Shown: positions 53,291 to 64,000 of the stretch, piece by piece
Layout: every line of letters begins with the position of its first letter
How positions within the stretch are numbered: the stretch's first letter is position 1
Assembly (NCBI GenBank): GCA_015832175.1
Contig: WJXW01000003.1
Location: forward strand, 3,720,001 to 3,784,000
Origin: Paraphaeosphaeria minitans
Taxonomy: Eukaryota; Ascomycota; Dothideomycetes; Pleosporales; Didymosphaeriaceae
Length of the DNA stretch: 64,000 bases
Reading direction: 5' to 3'
Translations under genes and position numbers: made by a program
The notes under the pieces: model-generated
Databases searched by the model: none
The model's input: only the letters and a program-made list of their open reading frames with translations
What the model was told of the DNA's origin: nothing

Positions 53291-54099
53291 ATGTCGACGC
53301 GTGAACTCCGCAAGCGCAAGACGCCCCCTCCCGCGCCCGCGCCCGTGAAGCCCGCGAAGGCGCAGAAGAAGGCGCCCAAGTCCAAGGTAGAGAAGGTCAA
53401 GGAAGCCATCAAGGAGAAGGTCGACGCCGTGAAGGACTTCTCGGGCAAGTCCAACGGCGAGCCCTCCGGCGAGCCCGTGGTCCCTGCGACGGGCGCAATC
53501 GCGCCCAAGGTTGGCGATACCATCCCGCTCACGAGCTTCGGCGGCGAGGTCGAGACGCACGAGGGCACCAAGACGACGCTCGCCGAGCTCGTCAAAGAGA
53601 GCAAGAGCGGCGTCGTGCTCTTCACGTACCCTAAGGCTTCGACGCCTGGATGTGAGTGCGCCCCAGAGCCCGTTGAATGCCCGTCGCGCTGACAGATGGC
53701 GACACAGGTACCAAGCAAGCATGTCTCTTCCGCGACTCCTACGAGCCCCTGACCGTCGGCGGCTTCTCCATCTACGGCCTCTCCACCGACAGCCCCAAGT
53801 CCAACACCACCTTCAAGACCAAGCAGAACCTGCCCTACCCGCTGATCTGCGATCCGTCCCAATCGCTCATCTCGGCCATTGGCTTGAAGGGTCCGAAGAG
53901 CGCTAAGCGCGGTGTGTTTGTGGTAGACAAGTCGGGCAAGGTTTTGGCCGCCGAGCCAGGCAGCCCTGACGGGACTGTTGCTGTGGTCAAGAAGATCGTG
54001 GGTGGGAGGCCTCCCGTCGCAGATGCCGAGGCTGAAGACGCCGAGGCCGCAAAGACCGCCAGCGAGGTCGCAGACACTGCTGCAAAGGTCGATGCTTGA
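53291..54099 (+). CDS. Dot5-type nuclear peroxiredoxin (PrxQ/BCP class)
   Basis: Two exons, 53291-53651 and 53708-54099 (56-bp intron), give 250 residues. The intron splits the active site: splicing restores KASTPGCTKQACLFRD, with the peroxidatic Cys and the resolving Cys five residues later (CTKQAC), the PrxQ/BCP arrangement. It reduces hydroperoxides with thioredoxin as reductant. The N-terminal 75 residues are Lys/Pro-rich (RELRKRKTPPPAPAPVKP, KKAPKSKVEKVKEAIKEK), a likely nuclear-localisation and DNA-contact tail as in yeast Dot5. The catalytic fold continues with FSIYGLSTDSPKSNTTFK and LPYPLICDPSQSLISAIG; the C-terminus is Ala/Glu-rich. The ATG at 53291 is the only start giving this tail. 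Symbol withheld because orthology to Dot5 rests on layout. Confidence 0.92.
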
Positions 54100-57000
54100 G
54101 CTTCGACTAGCTCGTATTCCGTCGTTTTTGTTCTAAGTACGGTCATTGATGGCGTTGGACATGTTCGGTAATGGTCTCGTTCTAGGGGCGAAACATCCTC
54201 CGTAGGCTGCGTATTGATGCTCAATTGAAATGCTCATCATTATCATCAATCGCTGTTGGATCTTGTACAATCTGCAAACTCTGATGAGCATCTCAAAACA
54301 GTTCAGCGGGCTCACGCTATATATAACTCCTGCTTCAGCCATCTCTCCCTGTCTTCACGCTCATTCCTCTCCGCCTTCGATGAAAAAGAAGCCGGAGACG
54401 GACTATGTGGCCAAAAAGAAAGAAACAAGGCGTCTATGTGCCGCGCTCCCCCGCCTCTCGCCATCGACCTGAAAATCAAGTCACAACAAGACATGAGATC
54501 TTTCGAGATGAAAATTCTACGCCAATAGTGCAGTGTGGTTTCGTCCTCTTCCGTCTTCAACCAACACATCTTTGAAAAACCATGGCTCTGTAGCCGCGCG
54601 GGATCTGTATGTAAAAGTCGCCCAACCGTCTGGGTCTTCGCCAAGTACATATCGAAAGAAGCGCGGAAGATCGTTATGGGGACCAAAAGCAGGGCTCGAT
54701 GGACTCATGCTTTCAGCGTGCAAGATCAGAAATTGATAGGGTGATCGGTCCATACTCTGGAGCGTTCGGGAGCCTGTCAACAGAATGCACTATTGCCTAT
54801 GTTCTCGCGTGCTCGCCCGAAATCGGGAGCATCCCTGTTTTATGCGCGCTATTCCGGGGTTTTTCTGTATATTGTGCTTTTCACGAACGGACTACGGCTC
54901 TCTTCCTTCTACCCATCTTGAACACTTCTTTCACTCAAAACAAGGGAGGATTTGTCCTATGGGACCGAACAGAGAAGTATCTCGCCTTATGTGTGAGGGA
55001 GGTGCTATATCGTATACTTCAAAAAAGCACAGAAGAACGGCTCTACTCCAGATGCATGCTCCTGTGCGCTGGACGCCAAAACCATGATCTCTTGGTCCAT
55101 GGACCTGCTGCGTCCCTGCAAACTCAGCCACGCACAAAATTTCTGGCTTCCCACCCTGCGGCTGTCTAAAGGCTCTTGGCGGATGTATATGCCTGTGGAA
55201 GGTGTACAACTTGTTAAATCTCGAAATTGTACGACTTTGGATCGATGAACTCGCGTGGGTCGTCTCAAAGAAGTCCTGAGAGGACCCGTGCTCCTGCGCG
55301 TTCCGCTAAAAACGGTTGACTTCACTGGGCATGGCCCCGCTGTCTTTGTCCTTTCTTTGGAAAATGAGTATGTCACCATTGCATGAATGCCAAGACAGAA
55401 ACTTCAGGTTCAAAATGTGCTTGGGAACTGGAGCGCCCGGAGGTTCTAGTACACGATATACAGATATCCATGAAGTCACTGGGGAGATTTGAAAAGTCCA
55501 AATACCGAAAATTTATGCTCCTCTTTTCTCCGCACAATCTGTGCCCGATCCAATGATGGTCCTGCTCTATGCTCTCTTTCTTTAGCTATTCATCGGAAAA
55601 CCTGCTTTCGCCATTTGATGGTCAACAAAATAATGTCTTTCCTCGCTTTATGCTTCTGCGTGGGGTGTACGGCACAATTTTTTCTGAAAACAGGTCGTGT
55701 ACACTGCTACCATGTGGCTGCGGAGGACGTTCCAAAAGAAAGCTGGAGCCTGGATATGAGCTACCGGTATGCTTCGGCGTACTTAGTTCACAACAGCAAG
55801 GCCTATGATACTATGGCCCCGCTCTCCTCCTTACTCATCTTTCTCACTATTCTTTGCTAAAATCCTCCAACAAGCCCACCATGGCTGCTTTCAAAGGTTT
55901 CAAGAACGGCCCCAATATGCCTGGGGGGAGTGCGTTTCTATAATCCCTGGTAGATCATCGTTACCGCGCATGGGATCGTGGGAGACGTTCCAAAGTCACT
56001 CCTCCACGATGTCATACTTCTGCGCATTCGGCTCGAGAATCAGATGATCTTGCTCTTGCGTCTCCCCTTCTAAAAATCCTAGGAGCAGTCTCCATGTACC
56101 TAAGTCTTCATTTGCAGCAATTTCTATGGGAAAATCCAAGTTTATACGATTGTAAGCTATCATGTGCCCCCCCGCGGTATTTAAGTACCGTTCATTCAGC
56201 TAAATGTTGCGTGGAAAGTTCCAAAGACACAAAACTGACTGTTTATGACCTTGTTCGCTTTACTATAATCGCGTTATTAACTCTTTCACAATTGCCCTGC
56301 TATTATAATGGCCTGGGGCGCTCTCCGTCACGCAGTAACAAAGATGGTTTCTTCTGACAACCACTTCTATCTCGAAGTTCACTTTGCAGTCGTGGCATGG
56401 AGCGTCTATGTCTGAGCACGAAAAATGCTGGGTCATCGAAAACATGTCTCTGGATCTCCCAACAAGGCCAAAATTACCAAAACGGAATGAGAGACGTTAA
56501 ATGGAGCTGCATGCGCGTTGAACATTTCCCAAATGGAGGAACGGTAGGCTCGATGCGTCTCTAGATGTGGATCATGACGCTGGCTATAAGTGAAACGGTG
56601 AATCCGGCTCTATAAAGCGCGGATACTTCCTGGCATGTTTCTTCTGCACAAAGCTTCGCGATGGGAAGTCGAGTACGAAGAAGAGCAACACAGAAGTACA
56701 TATGAGCACCGGACTTGGATTCCTGCAATTTTATGGCGATCTCGTGTCTTCTTGTGAGACTATCGCTTCGAAGCTATCAAGGTTATGGGAGCATCGTCTC
56801 TTGTCCCCTTGTCTTTCCAGTGCTCATAAGACGCCAATCCGTTGTTTACGACAAGTAACAAAAATACTCCGCCGAGAACGCCGCTTCCTTTGGTTTGAGT
56901 TCTTGAAGACATTACCTTGGCATGGTACAAAGAGAGATAAGACCCATGGCTTCGAGCGCTCTCCACACACCATTGCGTACAAGTGACATGGGAAAAGCCT

Positions 57001-60000
57001 GTCCCAGAATATGTATATAATACACCTACTTCTGTGTCTGAGATCTTCTCCACGCAATCTCTGCAACAGAGAAGTATCGAAAAACCACCACGCTCCCCCG
57101 ATGTCGGAACTAAAGTCGGACATCTTTCTACACGATGGCTTCTTCGTCTGAGAACGTGAAGCCACTAGAAGTTCACAGTCCTCGTGCGCCTGTGTACTAG
57201 AGTGCTCAAGAGTCTCTCAGAGAAGCTACATGTCTTGTTGTGCTCTTTCGGGTGGGTCTCAAAGCTCACCTTGCCGACCTTGCTGGGATCCAGACAATAC
57301 TTTTTTTTTTCCACCTCTCACGGAGGTTTCATTTCAGGACAAGCGGATACTAAAATCCTGGGGTCTGCGGTCCATGAGAACGTCAAGTGTTGAAAAGACG
57401 TAAACAATCGTCTGTGTGCCGCGTCTGGGGTCTCTCTGGCGTGTTCGTTTCTGGATGTAGGATTGCTAAAAGGATTCTCCTTTATCCTTATGGGCAGCTT
57501 GGACGTTTGAAAAGGCACGAAATCAGATTGCTAATGCGTGGTTGCTTGCTCGTCCCTCCTTGATAATATACCTACAACTCGCCGAATGGCGGTTTCTGCC
57601 CTGAAATTGAAAGCATGGGAAACGTACTGTTTGAGTTGTTATTGGGGAAGCAGCTCCCAACATACAGCACGGCCACCTCCTTGTCGTGTCTGTCCTTCCC
57701 TCGCCCCTCTACATTATCGAACAGTCCCAGGCTCGTGGTGGCTAAAATTCCATGTTAATGTCTATGGTGGCTCTGTCCCAGAAGGTAGAGCTCACTGAAG
57801 ACATGGCTTAGTTTCTTGTTAAATTTGGTGCACTAAAATAAGATCTGAAATTCATCAAAACTATGCCCTTCCTCTTGTCTTCATCCACGGACATTAGGAA
57901 TCTCAAGACACTGTAACCATAAATCATGACCTTAGCCAATCGATGGCTTTTCCTCTGAAAAGTACCTGCGCTTATTCATGGAAGGAGCGAGGGTCGAAAA
58001 ATAACCTTTCTTGGCACCTATGTCATTCCTGCTTCTCATCGATGTCTTACTAAACCTCTGCGGAAGAAACAAATGTGGATCATACGCACTATCGCCCCTT
58101 GATCTGGGCCCACTGGACACCGAACCCCATCCCGAATGTCGTTTTCTTTGAGCCTGCGCGCGGAGCGGTGATATCGAATAACACACGAAAAGGAGACGTG
58201 TTGAACACTGGCTTGGATGTGGGACTCTCATGATGAACGGAACCCGTTCATGGACTCCTCTGGAGTTCTCTGGCGTATTCGGGTTTGGCCATAGAAAGAC
58301 TGGCCTGTCTGCCCCTTTCTTATCCTGTACGCGTACTTCTGGCAAACCGACTAAAAGCCTCAGAAATCCAATACATGAAGAGCAAGGAGGGGTGAGGCCA
58401 TACTATAAGTCTTTTCTCGCTAGGGCTCGGGGACTGTTAAAAGCTGCCGTGGGATCCGAACGTGGGGTCAATGAAGTAGTTGCAATGTCGACTTGCTCTT
58501 CTCGAGCACCACAGTTGGCCATCACAGCAAGACATGGTCTTGTTTTCCCTGGTTATAATATGCCTATATCTTTCGTGGCTATATATCTTCTCTAATTGAC
58601 TCCTAGGGGGGGACTCGGCCAGAATTGACGCCGAAAAGGTGAGTGATGCTTAAAAAGCTGACGAAGCACACATCATGGCCGCAGCTTGGGGAGTTGGAAC
58701 TCACCAGAAATTAGCTCGTCAAGTTTTTCACCCTATGGCTTTAGTTTTTGGGAATTGAACCATGTTAAAATTCACAGCATATCACACAATGAGGACTGTG
58801 CCTAAACGTAACGTCTAATCGAGAAAATGCCTTCTATCTCCATGTGTCTTCTCTCCTCGGCACATCTTGCAAAACAATAACTGAGAAGAGACATGACGAG
58901 GCGGCGAGAGAGTTCTAAAAGATTATGTCAGCGGGACCTATGGCTCCGTCTTGGGGCGACCAGAATGTACTTAAAATTTTGGGCTATCCGCTGGATGAGG
59001 ACCCCTTCCAAAATCCTCTCCAGGTGAACGCATGTCTCGGTTGTTCCTCCGCGGACACATTACATGTGTCGTGAAGTGGGGACTGCCTTTGATGTCTATA
59101 CGAAAATCGTCCTTCCAGTGGCTTCCCTGCTTCTCTGCACAGTTTTCAAGGCATTATATGGCCACAAACAACAAAATCTTGGCCACGTGAGCACTAAGAT
59201 TGGGTCCACATTCACACCACGGCGCCTGTCTATGTGGGGGATGTGACAAACTAAAATGAGCATACAACAAGTACATAAGGAGGAAACACCAGAAATAACC
59301 CAACGACCAAGATAATTTCTTCATTTTCACTGAGCAAGCCCTTTAAATCCTGGATCCTTGCTCGGATCGTTACACAGCTCCTGAACACCTCTCGAACTAA
59401 ATTGAAGCTATCCTATATCCACGGAAAACCACAAACACAGGGTTCCCATGCCATCTCCCTTTCGGGTCTGTGTGATAACTCCAAAACCTAAAGTCACGCA
59501 CCGATGGAGAGAGCACGTCAAGAATTCAAACACTCAGGCACTATGTGCGCTCCTGCTACAAAGTTCAGTTCAGCACCCGCGATGCCTGCCTTGCCCTTTG
59601 TCAAGCACACTGTCACGCCAGAGCTTTTCGAATCTGTATAAAAACCATACACCATCTTACAATCTCTTCTTTAATGCACATGACCCAAACCGCGTCTAAA
59701 ATCTTCTGAAGGATGGAGGCACGCTTGTGCGGGCGTTAGAAGCAACGAGTCATATCGCCGACGCTCTTCCTAGACTTGGCCAGCATGGAATATCTGGAAG
59801 GAAAAAAAAGTTTGTCCAGCAGTTTGATGGGAGTGAGTCTCACAGCAACTTGTTATATCATGTGAGGTCTGTCCTGCTCCTAAACCGAACCGTAGTTTTC
59901 AACATGTCGAGGGAATTCCAACATCACCGATAGTGGTGATATGTCGACCGCATGTTCTGCTCCGGAGATCTACAAAGCCTGGTGGAAACGAAGGGTGTGC

Positions 60001-60836
60001 CTTCTTGCTTCTGCTTCCTCTCTTCCGTCAGTTGAGATCAAAATGAGCACGATACCCACCGAATGTCCAACCAAACGCTCTGCAGAAAATGCGACATCGT
60101 CCCCGGGCACCTGACAGACCGAAATCTCGATGACACACATTCCATGCTGGGCCGAGTTCCTGTTCCTCAGAACAACATCCGAGAAAGCTATGTTCTGGCT
60201 GAAGGTGCGTCGCGCTTTTCACCTGACAGGGGCAGCAAGCGATCATAATGTTTCCGCCGTGGTAGCCATGTGTTGCTAGTAACGTACCCATATGCTGGCA
60301 TTTCGCTGTGCATGTCAAAATTTGATGATGATATTATACATAACCATTGTTTAGTGAAGCACCTTCACAGGGGACGTGTATATCGACGAGGATCACGCAA
60401 TACAAGAAGAAGACATGCAAGAAGTGGTGGGAGTAGAGGTAGTTCTCAAGTCATGACCGACTAGTGGAGACATCGCAGTGTCAATCCACGACCAAACATA
60501 TAGCCATAGACGTCGCTTGAAGTACGGACGTCATCCACCCAAATTCGTGCACAAGTTTTCGATGGCTATCCTCAAATGCTCCATACGCCGAACCGTGCAT
60601 CTTAACGAGGACGCCAAAGAGTATGGAGGTGTTGCTGTTCAGTAGAAACATATCCAAGTCATGGGTGGCTCTTGGTTCGTTGTGATCTCCAGTCCACCAC
60701 GGGTGGTATTTAGCCGCCAAGTATTCCAACGGAGATGGTTGCCCCAGAAGTAGGTGATCTCCATTCTACCATCAACGCGATGTACCTGCACACGACGGGC
60801 GTCAATAGGTCGGGGTATCAACGCTTTGGTGCCGTA
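54100..60836. other. 6.7-kb gene-free block
   Basis: Neither strand holds a frame with a domain, a consistent exon chain, tRNA boxes or an obvious repeat array. Open frames are short (mostly under 150 codons) and show no known motif. Base composition is moderately AT-rich compared with the genes around it. Loosely recurring words are seen (CTAAAAT, ACGTTCCAAA, CCATGGCT), but I could not define a unit. A run of 12 or so T lies near 57300. Compare with decayed transposon, non-coding RNA locus or a regional centromere; none is proven. Confidence 0.6.
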
Positions 60837-62415
60837 CTACGCACCGCCAGCAACGCCTCGGATGGAGAAACCACCTTTTTGTGACGCAGTGCCCCGGATG
60901 TTGATGCCCTCCGACTCGTCATCGTCTTGGGTTATGCGACTGGCCAAGCCTCTTCGTGGCGCGGGCTCCGAGAAATCAGCGTATGCCGGAGCGCTCTCAT
61001 CGCCCTTGAGTCGTCCGTATGATGAGGAGTCGGAGTCGGAGTCACGGGTGATCCGGCTGGCTAGAGAACGACCTTGGGGCACCAGGGGCTGGCCGTCTTT
61101 GGTCATACGGGACAAAAGAGATCCTCCGCTCCTGTTAGCACTTTCATCGAAAGCGTCTGATCGGCGGTGCTTGCTCTCACTCGACAAGACTTCGCCATAT
61201 CGCGACTAGTCACGCCAGTTAGTGATATTGCTTAGAAAAGTTGCTTAATTATCTGCGACATACCGTGGACGTGTCCTTTGTCCAACGTGCTGGTGGGCCC
61301 TGCTCGCGATCGTAATTTGCACGGTCGTGGGTCCATCGCTCAACGCTAGGTTCCTTCCGTCTGCGATCGTTGCGGCTACGGCTTCGACTTCTGTATTGGC
61401 GGCGCGTAGATGTGCCAGCTTCTGTGAAGCCGTATCGACCGTCACCCTCACCGCCTGAGACCGGCGAGGCACTGCGGCCTCGTAGTCGTCCGAACCGTGA
61501 CTCACGCGTGCTGTAGGTTGTTAGTGAGCGTCCGCACCTGAACCGGCGCCTTGCATCGTACCCCTGGGAGCCGGGGCGGTATGAGTCTACATCCGCGGCT
61601 TTCAATCGACCATCATCGCGCATGCGGTTGCCGTTGCGTCGGTTCCTTCGATTCTCGTAGTCGGAGTCGTCGCGCATTTGCTCGTCACCGCTGCGGCTAC
61701 GATACGTCAGCGCATATTAGGCAGCCACTTTAGCTACCACTGTACCTTCTCCGGTTGATCCTTGCAGGCTCAACTTCTCCATAGTCCAAGAAGTCCCTGC
61801 GAGGGGGTTGACGGCGGCGTGGCTCCTGCTCACGGCCGCGAGTTGGACGGCGATCTCCGCCTCGCACATCGGGGTTTTTCGCGTAATACTTGCTGTATGT
61901 TGCCGCACCTCGTACTTTCTGGTCACCAGTGTTCGCCTGCCGTATAGTCAGGTTCAGGCCTTTGTATGGCTTCGCTTTGCGGGAGACCTCCGCGGGAATG
62001 GTTGAAGGGTCTCCGGCTTCCGGGTCGGTGAGTTGGTACAATGCCACCGCGGCGTCTTCGGCGTTTTCGAACTGGAGGTTGAGAGACGAGTCGTGCACCC
62101 AGCGGTCTTGCTTTAATCTCGGGGCCACACCTGATTCAACGAGGTAGTAAACGGCGTCACCGGGATTGAAGCCATCTACGCCCTGCAGATTGAGGGTCTC
62201 GGGCCATTGCTCGACTTGCCGACCTGGGCGCTCGTCGAGGTTCTCGTAGTACGCGGCGGGCAAAGGCGCATCGTTGACGGTAGTGTCGTTGTTCTGCTGC
62301 GCGCATTCGATTAGGTTCTCGAATCAGCCTGGGTGCGCGGGAGAATAGGTACCTCGGTGGTTTCCGTCGCAGGCAGCGCGCTCGCGTCAAAGTCTATGTC
62401 CATGTCAATATCCAT
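60837..62415 (-). CDS. NCBP3-like nuclear cap-binding protein subunit 3
   Basis: Four exons: 62353-62415, 61746-62296, 61264-61696, 60837-61205 (introns 56, 49 and 58 bp), giving 471 residues. The RRM-like NCBP3 core lies in exon 2: ETLNLQGVDGFNPGDAVYYL, QDRWVHDSSLNLQFENAEDA and YKGLNLTIRQANTGDQKVRGA, then YSKYYAKNPDVRG. This matches the conserved fold of NCBP3, which binds capped RNA with NCBP1 and links to mRNA export and the exon-junction complex. Exon 3 is Arg-rich with short RS and RR units (RSRSRSRNDRRR). Exon 4 carries three near-identical motifs of the type SLxSRxTxD at about 61121, 61067 and 60950. The start ATG at 62415 gives MDIDMDIDFD; the frame upstream opens only with GTG. Nuclear location is likely. 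Confidence 0.86.
60921..61121 (-). repeat. Threefold SL[LA]SR[MI]T motif in NCBP3-like tail
   Basis: The copies read SLLSRMTKDG, SLASRITRDS and GLASRITQDD, spaced by about 18 and 39 residues. Acidic Ser-rich stretches follow copies two and three (SDSDSSS, DDDES). Confidence 0.85.
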
Positions 62416-62874
62416 CTTGAAGAGAGTGCCGCGACGTTCGGGGTGTGAGGGTGTGTGTCTGCGAGTGGGGCGAGGCGCGCCCTTGTCTTTTGGCGTGGAG
62501 CTTGCTGCTAGAGCTCGGACCACCTTACACGACTACAACCGCGTTGCAAGCAAACAAGAATCGGTCCTGTTCTAGAGCAACCATTCTGCCTTCTTGAATG
62601 TAGAAGCTACGTCCCATATATATGCGTAGTATCGTGCAGACGGCAATATTCGGCATATCTCCGCAGCCTTATGGCGAGATTCGCCTTGCCTCGAACCACA
62701 TCTGGGACAATGAACCGTCATATCCGCAATCAAGGTAACATGTTTCTCTTCCTTGGTCACAGTGTAGATAACGATTAACCAAGTCTATTCATTGGATACA
62801 CTGGCAATGCATGGCTTCACTAGACAGGTATCCAACAAAAGCACATTGCACGCATAATGCTGCAGCTGTCCAAC
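62416..62874. other. Intergenic; promoter of the NCBP3-like gene
   Basis: 459 bp between the NCBP3-like start and the dehydrogenase stop, both on the minus strand. No gene seen. Confidence 0.5.
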
Positions 62875-63727
62875 CTAGATACAGCGCCCTCCATCCACTT
62901 CAAGATTGACTCCTGTGATGAACTTCGCATCAGAGCTTGCCAGAAAAACGGCAGTTGAGGTGACATCGTCGATCTCGCCGATACGACCCATAGGAACATT
63001 GGAGATGAAGTTCTTTCTGTTCTCCGGCGTATCTGGAACGCCCGTAAAGTGCGAAAAGAGTCCCGTACTAGTGACCAGTGGGCAGATCGACACTACCCTG
63101 ATCTGGTGCGGTCCGTACTCTGCTGCTAGACCTTTCGTGGCCTAAATGTAAGGTCAGCCTGGATTCACTGTGTACAGTCTTGGGAATATACATTAGCAAC
63201 AGCACCCTTAGACGCGTTGTACCAAACTAATCCTGGCCGCGGTCGAGAGGCGCCAACGCTTGCTATATTGATGATGACGCCTCCTTCTTTCCTCTCGATT
63301 GCCTGCGAGACCCATGCGTTGCAACCGAGGAAGATGCCCTTCACATTAACGTCGAAGACTCTTTGGAACTCTTCTTCAGTGACGTCAATCGTCGGTTTGT
63401 TTCTGTAGCTTGTTCCGGCATTGTTGACCAGTACATCGCATTTTCCAAACCGTTGAATTGCTGCATCGACAGCAGACATCCAGTCTGCCGTCTTGGTCAC
63501 GTCCATCTTGTGGAAGGCCATGGCTGAGGGGTTAGACTGAACAGTCGCATTCCCGCCGTCTTCGTTGACATCGCAGACAAGTACCTTGGCGCCTTCTGCA
63601 GCAAATACCTGAGATATACCCGCCCCGAATCCAGACCCACCGCCTGTCGTAGATTAGTATTGCGTCAGACTTTCAGTCGGGGCACTTTACCAGTGACGAG
63701 AGCAACTTTGCCGTCGAGTCGACCCAT
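62875..63727 (-). CDS. Short-chain dehydrogenase/reductase
   Basis: Three exons (63691-63727, 63192-63643, 62875-63141; introns 47 and 50 bp) give 251 residues. Exon 1 has only 12 codons, and its junction restores VALVTGGGSGFGAGIS, the TGxxxGxG dinucleotide-binding loop. Next are VCDVNEDGG, DVLVNNAGTSY with the NNAG motif, the Ser in INIASVGASRP, and the catalytic WYNASKGAV (YxxxK). The second junction yields VANATKGLAAEYGPHQIRVV, then NVPMGRIGEIDDVTSTAVFL and the usual VNLEVDGGRCI C-terminus. This is a classical SDR of the glucose/3-oxoacyl reductase type; coenzyme NAD(H) or NADP(H) and substrate cannot be told. Cytosolic. The start ATG at 63727 gives MGRLDGKVAL. Confidence 0.94.
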
Positions 63728-64000
63728 GATTGACTCGTAGTGTCAAGATGTGTTATCGAAGTCAATGATGGAGCAGGTACAGAGAGTCACACCAGTCGTC
63801 CAAGAATGCGCGGTCCTCTCCCCGCCTTTCTATCCCCACCGTTTGCTTGTCAGGTGGCTCTTATCTACCGAGGCCGTGGCTACGTTGGGATTCCTCAGTG
63901 AGGGGAATCACTGACGTCGTTGGAGTACCTACCTAGGTAGGCCTGTCCGCCAAGACTAATACAAAGTGTACCAAGAGCATCCAAATAGCCAGTCAGAATG
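63728..64000. other. Right edge, promoter of the dehydrogenase
   Basis: Short flank to the window end, with no gene seen. Confidence 0.45.

Noticed and set aside
54805..54830. Hairpin CCCGA/TCGGG in the gene-free block
   Set aside because: Five-base stem only; common by chance.
1..64000. A secondary-metabolite cluster
   Set aside because: Permease, regulator, reductases and a dehydrogenase are present but far apart, and there is no PKS, NRPS, terpene cyclase or DMATS backbone.
1..64000. Starship-type giant mobile element
   Set aside because: No tyrosine-recombinase (DUF3435) captain or target-site border was seen.

Overview
This is nuclear DNA of a filamentous ascomycete (Pezizomycotina, probably Dothideomycetes; class is inference). 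The evidence is the gene set (a SAT4/PTH11-type rhodopsin-fold membrane protein, Zn2Cys6 regulator, 4-Cys GPI wall protein, ALG11, Cox18, Mic12, TRAPPC13, R3H-SUZ protein, Cwf18, DUF2408 protein) and the gene structure: many genes are cut by short GT-AG introns, mostly 41-63 bp, with CTRAY-like branch points, and both strands are used. There are no operons. I re-derived start codons and splice junctions by hand; exon sums of all intact models are multiples of three.

Layout. 1-4.2 kb: a disrupted alpha/beta-hydrolase gene and a secreted metzincin-like protease. 4.5-9.8 kb: a mitochondrial PPR protein, the spliceosomal factor Cwf18 (divergent from it) and an RS-rich zinc-knuckle protein (ZCCHC10 type). 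10.5-20.1 kb: an R3H-SUZ RNA-binding protein, an APC amino-acid permease, a SAT4/PTH11-like membrane protein and a GNAT acetyltransferase. 21.7-24.6 kb: a decay patch with a truncated metallophosphoesterase pseudogene and a frameshifted Zn2Cys6 transcription-factor pseudogene. 25.1-34 kb: ALG11, Cox18, a GPI-anchored wall protein and a Rab-GEF-like DENN protein. 34-36.6 kb: a dense cluster of unrelated tandem repeats. 36.6-44.5 kb: TRAPPC13, a small SET methyltransferase, a DUF2408 protein, ribosomal P1, an aldo/keto reductase and phosphopantothenoylcysteine decarboxylase. 44.5-47 kb: a gene remnant, a MITE with 30-bp terminal inverted repeats flanked by TA, and Mic12. 47.4-54.1 kb: a large unknown protein, a frameshifted AAAP amino-acid transporter, two AT- and TGG-type minisatellites and a nuclear Dot5-type peroxiredoxin. 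54.1-60.8 kb: a 6.7-kb stretch with no gene I can support. 60.8-63.7 kb: an NCBP3-like cap-binding protein and a short-chain dehydrogenase.

The genes are mostly core housekeeping functions (RNA processing, mitochondrial biogenesis, glycosylation, membrane traffic, CoA synthesis) with a few accessory secreted, transport or regulatory genes, several of which are broken. I see no biosynthetic cluster backbone, no Starship-type recombinase, no CRISPR array, no rRNA and no tRNA. The most interesting things are the inactivated genes, the MITE, the tandem-repeat cluster, the large gene-free block and a threefold short motif in the NCBP3-like tail.
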